Shown: piece by piece, positions 30,094-37,395 of the stretch | Layout: each line of letters opens with the position of its first letter | Position numbering within the stretch: the stretch's first letter is position 1 | IMG/VR virus record: IMGVR_UViG_3300034135_000033 | Location: 1-37,395 of that record | DNA from: a virus | Reading direction: 5' to 3' (one strand) | DNA length: 37,395 bases | The notes under the pieces: model-generated | Told to the model about the DNA's origin: nothing | The model's database searches: none | Seen by the model: only the letters and a program-made list of their open reading frames with translations | Position numbers and translations under genes: made by a program

Positions 30094-30657
30094 ATGGGTC
30101 AGCGCTCCTCCATTGACAGGCTTCCGCCTGACGCCCGCGTCCAGGTCGACCAGGCCATCCATGACGGCGCCACGATCGACGAGATCGTCGGGCTGCTCCT
30201 GGACCTTTCCGACCAGGGCAAGCTGCCGGAGGTGCCGTCGCGCTCGGCCGTGGGCCGTTACTCGAAGGAGTTCCGCCAGCTCGCCGCGCGCCAGCGCGAC
30301 GTCTCTTCCGTGGCGAAGGCGTTCGCCGGCGAGTTCGGCAGCGAGGAGGATCACCAGGTCAAGCTGCTGCTTCAGATGGCGACGACCACGCTGACGCGGA
30401 TCGCGATGTCGACTGCGATGGGCGAGGACGAGCAGCTCCCGGCGCTCAAGGATGCGGCCTTCCTCGCGAAGTCCATCAAGGACCTGGTCTCCGCCGCCAA
30501 GATCGACGTCGACCGCGAAGCGAAGATCCGGGCGGAAACCGCCGCGGCGGTGAAGGCGGCCGCGGCCGAGGCTGCCGCGAGCGCCGTCAGGGCCGCAGGA
30601 GCCTCGGACGAAAGCATTCGGCGGGTGAGGGCCGAGATCCTCGGCATCGAGCTGTGA
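30094..30657 (+). CDS. terS: Small terminase subunit-type protein (DUF3486, Mu gp27-like)
   Basis: This 187-residue protein matches DUF3486, represented by Mu gp27. It has the opening SSIDRLPPDARVQVDQAIHD, the LPEVPSRSAVGRYSKEF helix-turn-helix segment, and a helical middle with KLLLQMATTTLTRIAM. The C-terminal helix is very alanine-rich. It should recognise the pac end and load the large terminase. It lies two genes before TerL, with one unknown gene in between, whereas in Mu they are adjacent. Confidence 0.84.
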   Translation: MGQRSSIDRLPPDARVQVDQAIHDGATIDEIVGLLLDLSDQGKLPEVPSRSAVGRYSKEFRQLAARQRDVSSVAKAFAGEFGSEEDHQVKLLLQMATTTLTRIAMSTAMGEDEQLPALKDAAFLAKSIKDLVSAAKIDVDREAKIRAETAAAVKAAAAEAAASAVRAAGASDESIRRVRAEILGIEL

Positions 30658-31058
30658 GCGGCCGCAGCGCGCCGCGTGAACGGCAGTTTGACCGGATCGT
30701 CGCCGGGGCGCGGGGAGCCCAGGTCCCACATGCCACAATCGGCGCTCTCGCGATCAGGCTGCGCGACCAGGCTCAGCAGCTCGGATTGCGGCCGATCGCT
30801 CTGGTATCTTCCCGACTGTGTTGCTCCGGCGCCCGCTATCTGACTCTCGCCGATCGCGCCGGCCGCGAGTGGAAGATTCGGGTGGCGGGCCACTTTCTGC
30901 CGCGCCGAACCGGCCATCCCGAGCCGCACCTGGACTTCGTTTCGCTCGACGGCGCCGCAGGCTTTGACGACGCCTGCGGCTGGCTGGGGTTGATCAGCCG
31001 CGGCGAGATCGAGTGGTGGAAGCCCCAGCTGCGGCCGCGGCGCAAGGGCGTCCGATGA
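30654..31058 (+). CDS. Unknown protein between terminase genes (134 aa)
   Basis: This 134-residue basic protein begins at GTG overlapping the gp27-like stop and ends overlapping the TerL start. The N-terminal part is helical (IGALAIRLRDQAQQLGLRPI). The middle has paired cysteines and strands (LCCSGARYLTLADRAGREWK), and the end is Trp-rich and basic. It is not found at this place in Mu. I do not recognise it; the overlaps show that it is a real member of the packaging operon. Confidence 0.62.
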   Translation: MSGRSAPRERQFDRIVAGARGAQVPHATIGALAIRLRDQAQQLGLRPIALVSSRLCCSGARYLTLADRAGREWKIRVAGHFLPRRTGHPEPHLDFVSLDGAAGFDDACGWLGLISRGEIEWWKPQLRPRRKGVR

Positions 31059-32602
31059 CCGAGGTTCCAACGGTCCTCCTGTCCTACCAGGCCGAGGCGG
31101 TGGCGCTCAGCCACGAACATGCGCTGCTCGTCGAGGAAAAGGGCCGGCGCACCGGCCTGACCTTTGGCTTCGCCGGCGACGCCGTGCTGACCTCGGCGCC
31201 CGCCAAGGGCGGCATGGATAGCTTCTATATCGGCTACAACTTCGACATGGCGCGCGAGTTCATCGACTACTGCGGTCGGTTCGCGAAGGCCTTCCACCAT
31301 ATTGGCAAGTTGTCAGAGTTTCTCTTCGACGATGGGTCCGAGCAGGGCATCAAGGCTTTCCGGGTCGATTTCCCCTCCGGCCATGCGATCGTTGCGCTCT
31401 CGTCGACGCCCAGGTCGCTCCGCGGTAAGCAAGGCCTGGTCATCATCGATGAGGCAGCTTTCCACGACAATCTGGACGAGCTGCTCAAGGCCGCGCTGGC
31501 GCTGCTGATGTGGGGCGGCCGGGTCGTCGTGATCTCGACCCACGATGGCGCGGACAACGCCTTCAACACCTTGGTCGAAGATATCCGCGCCGGGAAGCGG
31601 AAGGGCCATGTCCACCGGACCACGCTGAAGGAAGCCCTGAAACAGGGGCTATTCAAACGCATCTGCCTCGTCACCGGCAAGACCTGGTCGGCCGAGGCCG
31701 AGAGGCAGTGGGAAGCGGATCTGCGCGCCTTTTACGGAGAGGCCGCCGAAGAGGAGCTGGACGTCATCCCGGCGCGCGGATCCGGGACCTACATGGCGCG
31801 GGCGACGATCGAGCGCGCCATGTCGCCCGAGCTTCCGGTCATTCGCCTCCGCTGCCCTGACGGCTTCGAGCGCGAGGAGGACGCCTTCCGGCAGGACTTC
31901 ATCCGCGAGTTCCTCGAGCAGGAGGTGCTGCCCTACCTCCGCGACTTCGATCGGAGCCGGCGCACGTTCTTCGGGCAGGACTTCGCCCGCTCCGGCGACG
32001 TCTCCCCTGTCGCCTTCGGCCAGTACGACGAGATGATGCGGCTGGTGGCCCGCTTCATCCTCGAGATGCGGAATGTGCCTTTCCGCGACCAGGAGTTCGT
32101 CCTCAACTGGATCCTAGAGCGCGTCCCGCTCTTCGCGGCCGGCAAGATGGATGCCCGTGGCAACGGCTCTTACCTGGCCGAGGCGCTGCAGCAGCGCTGG
32201 GGCTTCGACCAGATCGAGGCGGTCATGGCCTCGGACAAGACCTACCTCGCTTTCATGCCGAAGCTCCGCTCCGGGATCGAGGACCGCACCTTCATCATCC
32301 CGAAGGACGAGGGCACCCTCGACGATCTGCGGATGGTCAAGCTGGTCCGCGGTGTGCCGAAGATTCCGGACCGCTCCGTCATGTCGAAGGCGGACGGCGA
32401 GAAGCGCAAGCGCCACGGCGACAACGCGATCGCGCTGATGCACCTCCGCGCCGCGGCCGACGAGGATCCGGGCGAATTCATCTTCCGATCGGCTGGGAAG
32501 CGACTGTCCAGCGACAGCGACCGGAGCATCATCAGCACCCGCGGCTTCGGCACGATCAGCCGGATCAGCCGCCGTGACGACTTCGGAGGGTTCAATGGCT
32601 AA
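31055..32602 (+). CDS. terL: Large terminase subunit (Mu gp28-like)
   Basis: This 515-residue packaging motor protein has a degenerate Walker A region near residues 28-36 (EKGRRTGLT). Walker B LVIIDEA has Asp132 and catalytic Glu133, and a coupling segment VVVISTHDG follows. The nuclease half has acidic residues in FGQDFARSGD (Asp309), KMDARGNG (Asp366) and HGDNAIAL (Asp456). This set matches Mu gp28-like terminases, which package by headful and cut in flanking host DNA. Length is near Mu gp28. The ATG overlaps the preceding stop, and the gene end overlaps the portal start by eight bases. Confidence 0.93.
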   Translation: MTEVPTVLLSYQAEAVALSHEHALLVEEKGRRTGLTFGFAGDAVLTSAPAKGGMDSFYIGYNFDMAREFIDYCGRFAKAFHHIGKLSEFLFDDGSEQGIKAFRVDFPSGHAIVALSSTPRSLRGKQGLVIIDEAAFHDNLDELLKAALALLMWGGRVVVISTHDGADNAFNTLVEDIRAGKRKGHVHRTTLKEALKQGLFKRICLVTGKTWSAEAERQWEADLRAFYGEAAEEELDVIPARGSGTYMARATIERAMSPELPVIRLRCPDGFEREEDAFRQDFIREFLEQEVLPYLRDFDRSRRTFFGQDFARSGDVSPVAFGQYDEMMRLVARFILEMRNVPFRDQEFVLNWILERVPLFAAGKMDARGNGSYLAEALQQRWGFDQIEAVMASDKTYLAFMPKLRSGIEDRTFIIPKDEGTLDDLRMVKLVRGVPKIPDRSVMSKADGEKRKRHGDNAIALMHLRAAADEDPGEFIFRSAGKRLSSDSDRSIISTRGFGTISRISRRDDFGGFNG

Positions 32603-34292
32603 GCGTCCCCGTTCTCAGAGGAGCCGCTCGCTGGTTCCGGCCGACCGCGGCGCCAAGTCGCTGCCGGCTGAACTCAGCCAAGTCATCGCCACCACCGCGA
32701 ACGGGCGGGACATCACTCGGCCTTATACGACCGAGCTGGAGGAGTTCCGCGACCAGCGGCTCATCGGCGCCTTGGACTGGGGCGTCTACGACCGCATCCT
32801 GCTGGACGACCAAGTCAAGTCCTGCCTCGAGCAGCGCCGCAGCGCCGTCGTGTCGCGCGAGTGGAGCGTCTCGCCGGGCCATCCCACCGACCCGCGGGCG
32901 CAGGCCGCTGCCGACGCCCTCGAGGCGAACCTGCTGAGCTGCTCCTGGGACCGGGTCACGGACAAGATGCTGCGGGCGCCGTTCTACGGCATCGCCGTTG
33001 CCGAGCTGAGTTGGGGACCCTGGCAGTGGGAGGGGCGCACCCTTTGGGGTTGGGTGCCGGCGCCGAAGATGCGGCCAATCCACGTCCGCCACGCCCGCCG
33101 CTTCCGGTACGACAAGGACGGCCGCCTCCGGCTGATCACGCTCAAGGACCCGATGGGCGAGATCATGCCGGACCGGAAGTTCTGGGTGGTCACTGCCGGC
33201 GCCGACGACGACGACCAGCCCTACGGCCGCGGCCTGGCCGAGTGGCTATACTGGCCGACCCTCTTCAAGCGTAACGGGCTCCGCTTCTGGAACACGTTCC
33301 TGGACAAGTTCGCCGTCCCCACGGCGAAGGGAACCTATCGGCCCGGCACCCCGCGCGAGGACATCGAGAGGCTGCTCGACGCCCTGCAGTCGATCGCCAA
33401 CGACACCGGCTTCGTCATCCCCGAGGGCATGGCGGTCGATCTGCTCCATGTCGCCACCGCGGGCGTCGACTTCGACAAGATGCCGAGCTTCATGAACGCG
33501 GCCATCACGAAGATTATCCTCTGCCAGACGATGACGACGGACAGCGCCGGCGCCGGCCTCGGCTCCAATCAATCGGACGTCCAGGCGGGCGTGAAGCAGG
33601 AGCTGGTCGTTGCCGACGCGGATCTGCTGACCGACAGCTTCACCGCCGGCCCCGCGCGCTGGTTTACCGACTACAACTTCGGCGCCGACGTCGCGGCGCC
33701 GATCGTCACCCGACTCGTCGAGGAGGAGGAGGACACCAACACGGCGGCCGAGACCGACGCGAAGCTGGCTCAGATCGGCTGGGTCCGCACGGAGGAGAGC
33801 CAGCGCGACCTCTACGGCGACGGCTACGTGCGTGAGGAGCCCAAGCAGCCGCTTCTGCCGGGTCGCAACCCGACCGGCCGGGAGCAGCTGCTTCTGCCGG
33901 CGCCGGACGAGGCGGACTTCGCCGAGGGCACCTTGGCGGGAGACATCGTCGACCAGGCCGTCGCCCAGGTTATGGCGGAGGAAGGCTGGCGGGTCGGCAT
34001 GGCACCGATCGTGGAGCAGCTGCTCGCCGAGTTGCTCGCCGCCGGCAGCGAGGAGGAGGTTGCCGCCATCCTCGCCCGCGCGGCCGAGCTGGACGACGAG
34101 GCCGCCTTCACCGAGGCGCTCGCCCGCAGCGCCTTCGCTTCCGCATGGCGGCCGCGGCCGGCGCGGATGGTGGCGCCGCGTGAGCAGCATCCCGAGACCA
34201 CGCGGCATCCCCCGCTACTGGCGCCGTCTTGTCGTACGCAACCGCAGCAAGGTGGGCGAAGCCCTTCGAAAGTTGGGCTTCGCGTTCGATGA
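32595..34292 (+). CDS. Portal protein (DUF935, Mu gp29-like)
   Basis: This 565-residue portal protein of the Mu gp29 family has the conserved early segment DWGVYDRILLDDQVKSCLEQ and RRSAVVSREWSV, then AELSWGPWQWEGRTLWG. The core follows with KRNGLRFWNTFLDKFAVPTA and QTMTTDSAGAGLGSNQSDVQ. It forms the ring through which DNA enters the head. The last 45 residues are Arg/Pro/Gln-rich and overlap the next gene by 113 bases in a different frame, so the C-terminus may be an extension rather than a conserved part. Confidence 0.92.
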   Translation: MAKRPRSQRSRSLVPADRGAKSLPAELSQVIATTANGRDITRPYTTELEEFRDQRLIGALDWGVYDRILLDDQVKSCLEQRRSAVVSREWSVSPGHPTDPRAQAAADALEANLLSCSWDRVTDKMLRAPFYGIAVAELSWGPWQWEGRTLWGWVPAPKMRPIHVRHARRFRYDKDGRLRLITLKDPMGEIMPDRKFWVVTAGADDDDQPYGRGLAEWLYWPTLFKRNGLRFWNTFLDKFAVPTAKGTYRPGTPREDIERLLDALQSIANDTGFVIPEGMAVDLLHVATAGVDFDKMPSFMNAAITKIILCQTMTTDSAGAGLGSNQSDVQAGVKQELVVADADLLTDSFTAGPARWFTDYNFGADVAAPIVTRLVEEEEDTNTAAETDAKLAQIGWVRTEESQRDLYGDGYVREEPKQPLLPGRNPTGREQLLLPAPDEADFAEGTLAGDIVDQAVAQVMAEEGWRVGMAPIVEQLLAELLAAGSEEEVAAILARAAELDDEAAFTEALARSAFASAWRPRPARMVAPREQHPETTRHPPLLAPSCRTQPQQGGRSPSKVGLRVR

Positions 34293-34533
34293 TGGCGATC
34301 CAGTAGACTGTGCTGCCTGGGTCGCGCCTGGCGGCATGATTCGCCGGATCGAAGCTCGCTATCGTAACGGCGGATATGCTTCGCTCAGGGTTGATGACCG
34401 CGGCCGTGGCAAACCTTCGGCAGGGCCTATCTGTCCAGCTGGTCGCGACTCGAGCGGAGTTGCTCGGCCGTGGCTAAGCTCCCCTCCCAGTCCCGCCTTC
34501 CACCCCGACCCATGGCGGACGGACGCAGCATGA
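34180..34533 (+). CDS. Unknown protein overlapping the portal gene end (117 aa)
   Basis: This 117-residue frame starts at GTG within the portal gene and ends overlapping the ATG of the cytosine-methyltransferase-like gene. Its N-terminal 80 residues look like a folded domain (VGEALRKLGFAFDDGDPVDC, GGMIRRIEARYRNGGYASLR). The last 35 residues are Pro/Ser-rich and less convincing. No other frame fills 34293-34529, which supports a gene here. The function is unknown. Confidence 0.5.
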   Translation: MSSIPRPRGIPRYWRRLVVRNRSKVGEALRKLGFAFDDGDPVDCAAWVAPGGMIRRIEARYRNGGYASLRVDDRGRGKPSAGPICPAGRDSSGVARPWLSSPPSPAFHPDPWRTDAA

Positions 34534-35186
34534 GGGTTCTGGTCGCCTGCGAATGCTCCGGCACGGTCCGGAATGCCTTCATTGCCCGCGGGCACGATGC
34601 TTGGTCCTGCGATCTCAAGCCCGCCGAGGATCGCACCAATCGGCATATAGTTGGCGACGCAACCGAGCTGCTCGGCGATGGGTGGGATCTGTTGATGGTC
34701 GCGCACCCGCCCTGCACCCGCCTCTGCAACAGTGGGGTGAGGTGGTACACCAAGCCGCCGCGCGACAAGACGCTCGAGCAGATGTGGGCGGAGCTGGACG
34801 AGGCCGCCGCCCTCTTCTCGACCTTCTGGAATGCCCCGATCGAGCGGATCGCCGTCGAAAACCCGATCATGCACCGCCACGCCAAGGAGCGGATCGCCGG
34901 TTATCGAGAATTCGCTCAGAGCGTACAGCCCCACGACTTCGGCCACCGCGAGGTCAAGCGGACGTGTCTCTGGCTGAAGAACCTGCCGCGCCTCGTCCCG
35001 ACGACGCCTTGGCTGAAGCCGCCGTCCGACGCGGCCGAGCGCGAGACTTGGCAACGGGTTCATCGCGTCAGCGGGTGGATGGCAGCTGCTGATCGCCAAC
35101 GAGAGCGGAGCCGCTTTTTCTCCGGCATCGCCGACGCGATGGCCGACCAGTGGGGTGGCGATCTCGTGGTTAGGATGGCCGCGTAA
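34530..35186 (+). CDS. Cytosine-methyltransferase-like phage protein
   Basis: This 218-residue protein has a Rossmann-like opening VLVACECSGTVRNAFIARGH, with an SAM-binding-type loop and an acidic residue at the end of the second strand (SCDL). A catalytic-type loop AHPPCTRLCNSG follows, in which Pro-Cys stands where cytosine-C5 methyltransferases have PCQ. Later motifs IAVENPIMHRHAK and TCLWLKNLPRLVPT are typical of a widespread phage family annotated as DNA cytosine methyltransferase-like. It is smaller than standard C5 enzymes and lacks a clear target-recognition domain, so activity is uncertain. ATG 34530 is preferred; GTG 34470 would extend into the preceding gene. Confidence 0.78.
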   Translation: MRVLVACECSGTVRNAFIARGHDAWSCDLKPAEDRTNRHIVGDATELLGDGWDLLMVAHPPCTRLCNSGVRWYTKPPRDKTLEQMWAELDEAAALFSTFWNAPIERIAVENPIMHRHAKERIAGYREFAQSVQPHDFGHREVKRTCLWLKNLPRLVPTTPWLKPPSDAAERETWQRVHRVSGWMAAADRQRERSRFFSGIADAMADQWGGDLVVRMAA

Positions 35187-36412
35187 TGGCTGACAAAGTG
35201 AAGATAGGCGCGGTCATCAACCTGCCTCCCGAAGAGACGGTCCGCGCCTTCGACGCCCGCGGTGAACTCCGCACGTCCGTCCGCTGGAGCGAGATGTGGC
35301 ACGAGGACCACGCCCGCGCCTTCACGGTCGCCAAGGTGGCGAAGCTGGACCTCCTCGAGACGATCCGCACCTCACTAGCGGACGTGATCCATAACGGCGG
35401 CACCTTCGAGCAGTGGAAAGCCCATATCGTCCCTGACCTGGAGCGGGCCGGTTGGTGGGGTCGCGTCCAGGACCGGGAGCTGACCGGGACGGACGAGGCC
35501 GTCACCATCAGCCCGAGCCGGCTGCGGACCATCTACTCGACGAACCTCCGCATCAGCCGCGCTGCGGGCCAGTGGGCGCGCATCCAGGAGCTGAAGGACG
35601 TCGCCCCCTACCTCCGCTACTCGGCCGTCATGGACCGCCGGACCCGGCCGCTCCACCGCGCCTGGCACGGCGTCATCCTTCCGGCCGACCACCCCTGGTG
35701 GGACACCCACTTCCCGCCCTGCGGCTGGAATTGCCGCTGCACCGTCATCCAGCTCTCCGACCGGGATCTGAAGAAGAATGGCTGGACCGTGGCGAAGGAG
35801 CCGCCGCCGGCCGGGCCCCCGCAGACCTTCTTCCGCGCCGGGTCGACGAAGCCCGAGATCGTGCCGGCCGGGATCGACCCCGGCTTCGCCTACAACCCCG
35901 GCAAGGCCAGCATGCGCGCGATCGCCGACAAAGCGGCCGCGACGCTCGAGCGCGAGGCCGGGCGGGACCTGGGCGGCGCCCGCGCCGCTCTGCGCGACCT
36001 GGTGGACTCTCCGGCCTTCCTAAAGGCGATGGAGGATCCGGACACCAGCTTCCCCGTCATGCTCGTAGACCAGGAGCTGCGGGAGCTCCTCGGCGCCTCG
36101 TCCCTGACGGCAACCCTCTCAGGCGGGACTTTCCGCTCTCATAGGCTCGCCACGCCCGACATTGGTCCGAGCCAATTCCGTCAGTTGCCGGAGATCGGCG
36201 CGGCGCCGGACCTAGTCTTCCTGCAGGGCGACCAGCGGATCCTACTCAGGCGAACGGCAGACGGCCGCTGGTTGAAGGCGGTGGTCAAGGTGACTAGCGA
36301 CGGCGCTCCGATGCCCGTTGAGAGCTTGGCCTGGGCGGACGAGGCTGAGGTGCGCGCCATGCAGGCCACGCACCAGCTGGTCTCCGGCTCGCCGCTAGGC
36401 GATGCCGAATGA
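35186..36412 (+). CDS. MuF-like head morphogenesis protein with C-terminal nuclease-like domain
   Basis: This 408-residue protein has the Mu F/SPP1 gp7-type domain in residues about 55-190, with the diagnostic DRRTRPLHRAWHG and HFPPCGWNCRCTV. MuF proteins sit at the portal inside the head. After a linker (about 205-280) a further domain of about 110 residues (285-395) contains LTATLSGGTFRSHRLATPDI and a strand-rich WLKAVVKVTSDGAPMPVES. This resembles the BECR-fold nuclease-like domains (PBECR group) known at the C-termini of some MuF proteins, which are thought to be toxins injected with phage DNA. The domain call is inference. The start overlaps the preceding stop by one base. Confidence 0.88.
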   Translation: MADKVKIGAVINLPPEETVRAFDARGELRTSVRWSEMWHEDHARAFTVAKVAKLDLLETIRTSLADVIHNGGTFEQWKAHIVPDLERAGWWGRVQDRELTGTDEAVTISPSRLRTIYSTNLRISRAAGQWARIQELKDVAPYLRYSAVMDRRTRPLHRAWHGVILPADHPWWDTHFPPCGWNCRCTVIQLSDRDLKKNGWTVAKEPPPAGPPQTFFRAGSTKPEIVPAGIDPGFAYNPGKASMRAIADKAAATLEREAGRDLGGARAALRDLVDSPAFLKAMEDPDTSFPVMLVDQELRELLGASSLTATLSGGTFRSHRLATPDIGPSQFRQLPEIGAAPDLVFLQGDQRILLRRTADGRWLKAVVKVTSDGAPMPVESLAWADEAEVRAMQATHQLVSGSPLGDAE

Positions 36413-36433
36413 TCCCTGCAACGACCTTGAAAC

Positions 36434-36550
36434 TCCCCGCCGTGAGGCGGGGGCCGGAGCGCGCTAACGCTCCGAGCCGGCGGAAAAGACCCGCCATGAT
36501 CCGGCCGTACCAAGCCGGAATCACCCCGCCACCCGCGCACGGGCCGGCGG
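36434..36550 (+). ncRNA. Cluster of hairpins before dam; candidate structured RNA
   Basis: This region of the 158-base gap carries successive stems: CCCCGCC-GTGA-GGCGGGG (36435-36452, a GNRA loop), CGGAGCG-N6-CGCTCCG (36455-36474), GGCGG-N7-CCGCC (36479-36495), GATCCGGC-N8-GCCGGAATC (36498-36522, one bulge), and CCGCC...GGCGG with an inner CCCG-CGCA-CGGG (36526-36550). No U-run follows. It could be a structured leader of dam, an attenuator, or a relic of an IS200/IS605-type end with its RNA. No Rfam family is assigned. Confidence 0.45.
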
Positions 36551-36570
36551 TTCGTAAGGAAAGCCAACTA

Positions 36571-37395
36571 GTGGAGTCGAGTCCAATAAACCCCGCTGCA
36601 GCGGCGCTGCAGCCTGTTCAACCTGTCCGCCCCGCCGCGGGCTATATCGGCGGCAAACGCAATCTCTCCCGCCGCCTTGTCGCCCTGATCGGGACGATGC
36701 CTCACGAAATCTACGCGGAAGTGATGGTCGGCATGGGAGGCGTTTTCCTCCGCCGCGATCGACGGCCCCGAGGGGAGGTCATCAACGACTGGTCGGAGGA
36801 CGTGTCCAACTTCTTCAGGATCCTCCAGCGCCACTACGTGCCGTTCATGGACATGCTCCGCTTTCAGCTGACGACTCGCGCCGGCTTCGAGCGGCTGATG
36901 CGGACCGACCCGTCGACCATGACGGATCTCGAGCGAGCGGCCCGGTTCCTCTACCTCCAGCGCCTGGCTTTCGGCGGAAAGGTGGCCGGCCGGAACTTCG
37001 GCGTGACGGTCAGCGGCCCCGCAAGATTTGACGTTACGAAGCTGGGGCCGGTCCTCGAGGCCCTGCACGATCGGCTCGCCGGCGTCATCATCGAGCGGCT
37101 CCCCTGGGCGAACTTCCTCACCCGCTACGACCGGCCGGGGACGCTATTCTACCTCGACCCACCCTACTACGGCTGCGAGGGCGACTACGGCGAGGGCATG
37201 TTCACTCGCGCCGACTTCACGTTGATGGCAGACAGGCTCAGGAGCCTGAAAGGGCAGTTCCTCCTGAGCTTGAATGACACGCCGGAGGTGCGAGAAATCT
37301 TCGCCGGCTTCACCTTTCTGGAGGTCGAAACGACTTACACGGTTGCAGGGGGTCCGCATGCCGGCAGTGCCGGCGAATTGATCATCTCTAGGTGA
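36571..37395 (+). CDS. dam: Dam-type D12 class adenine-N6 DNA methyltransferase
   Basis: This 274-residue D12-class methyltransferase has the SAM-binding motif YIGGKRNL (about residues 25-32), a motif I strand YAEVMVGMGGVF, GEVINDWSED, and the catalytic DPPY with Asp196 in LFYLDPPYYG. It also has AGELIISR at the end, as in Dam. The enzyme methylates adenine, probably in a short palindrome such as GATC; the target cannot be told from sequence. GTG 36571 is chosen because an AAGGA site lies about ten bases upstream and it leaves the hairpin cluster untranslated. A longer frame from 36409 would encode a non-conserved basic extension across the hairpins. It ends exactly at the window edge. Confidence 0.92.
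   Translation: MESSPINPAAAALQPVQPVRPAAGYIGGKRNLSRRLVALIGTMPHEIYAEVMVGMGGVFLRRDRRPRGEVINDWSEDVSNFFRILQRHYVPFMDMLRFQLTTRAGFERLMRTDPSTMTDLERAARFLYLQRLAFGGKVAGRNFGVTVSGPARFDVTKLGPVLEALHDRLAGVIIERLPWANFLTRYDRPGTLFYLDPPYYGCEGDYGEGMFTRADFTLMADRLRSLKGQFLLSLNDTPEVREIFAGFTFLEVETTYTVAGGPHAGSAGELIISR

Noticed and set aside
36434-36550. Hairpin cluster as a CRISPR array or tRNA
   Set aside because: The stems differ from each other and lack regular spacers, and no cloverleaf with a TpsiC-type arm can be formed.
36409-36570. N-terminal extension of Dam across the hairpin cluster
   Set aside because: The added 54 residues are basic and low in complexity, and a GTG with a ribosome site at 36571 gives a normal-sized Dam. 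Not fully excluded.
1-37395. Prophage ends (attL/attR) at the window edges
   Set aside because: The edges coincide with stop codons, and I see no TG...CA termini, no end-type repeated transposase sites and no target duplication, so the true ends are probably outside.

Overview
This window is a nearly complete Mu-like (transposable) phage genome in high-G+C DNA. It carries a DDE transposase and its AAA+ partner ATPase, Gam, GemA, Mor, and Mu-type packaging, portal and head-morphogenesis proteins. The tail is siphovirus-like: there is a tail tube protein, a G/GT-type frameshift cassette and a 1212-residue tape measure, but no sheath and no Mu baseplate genes. In this it resembles the Pseudomonas phages B3 and D3112 more than Mu itself. 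Codon use and gene families suggest an alphaproteobacterial host, possibly a sphingomonad; this is inference. No host gene, tRNA, rRNA or CRISPR array is visible. Both window edges fall exactly on stop codons of phage genes, so the true prophage ends (attL/attR) are probably just outside.

Layout, from the centre outward. The immunity and transposition core is at 19.0-22.9 kb: a LexA-like repressor (minus strand) faces a Ner-like regulator, transposase A and ATPase B (plus strand). Four copies of a CACA-N6-TGTG operator flank the Ner-like gene in two pairs. From 23.0 to 29.3 kb comes the early/middle operon: small DNA-binding proteins, Gam, GemA, an MT-A70 adenine methyltransferase and a Mor-type activator. 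From 29.4 to 37.4 kb comes the right late arm: Mu gp25/26/27-like proteins, TerL, portal, a cytosine-methyltransferase-like protein, MuF with an extra C-terminal domain, and a Dam-type methyltransferase.

The left arm (18.3 kb down to 1) is on the minus strand: head protease, decoration protein, major capsid, connectors, tail tube, chaperones, tape measure, tail tip, then a lysis cassette (membrane-anchored GH19 lysin, Rz/Rz1 spanins) and a UDG-like protein at the edge. The head module is therefore split: the portal and MuF genes lie on the right arm, the protease and capsid genes on the left, transcribed away from each other.

The most interesting signals are regulatory. A palindrome TGTCCG-N4-CGGACA occurs four times. 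Three copies lie at the head of a late transcription unit (right arm, protease/capsid arm, lysis cassette), mirroring Mu's activator-dependent late promoters. The likely activator, the Mor-like protein encoded immediately before the right-arm palindrome, ends in a flexible tail carrying QLDLF, a consensus beta-clamp-binding peptide. This raises the possibility of late transcription coupled to replication. Other features of note are a -1 frameshift site GGGAAAC in the tail chaperone, a cluster of hairpins before dam, twin hairpin leaders before the capsid and decoration genes, and a holin-like/endolysin fusion.
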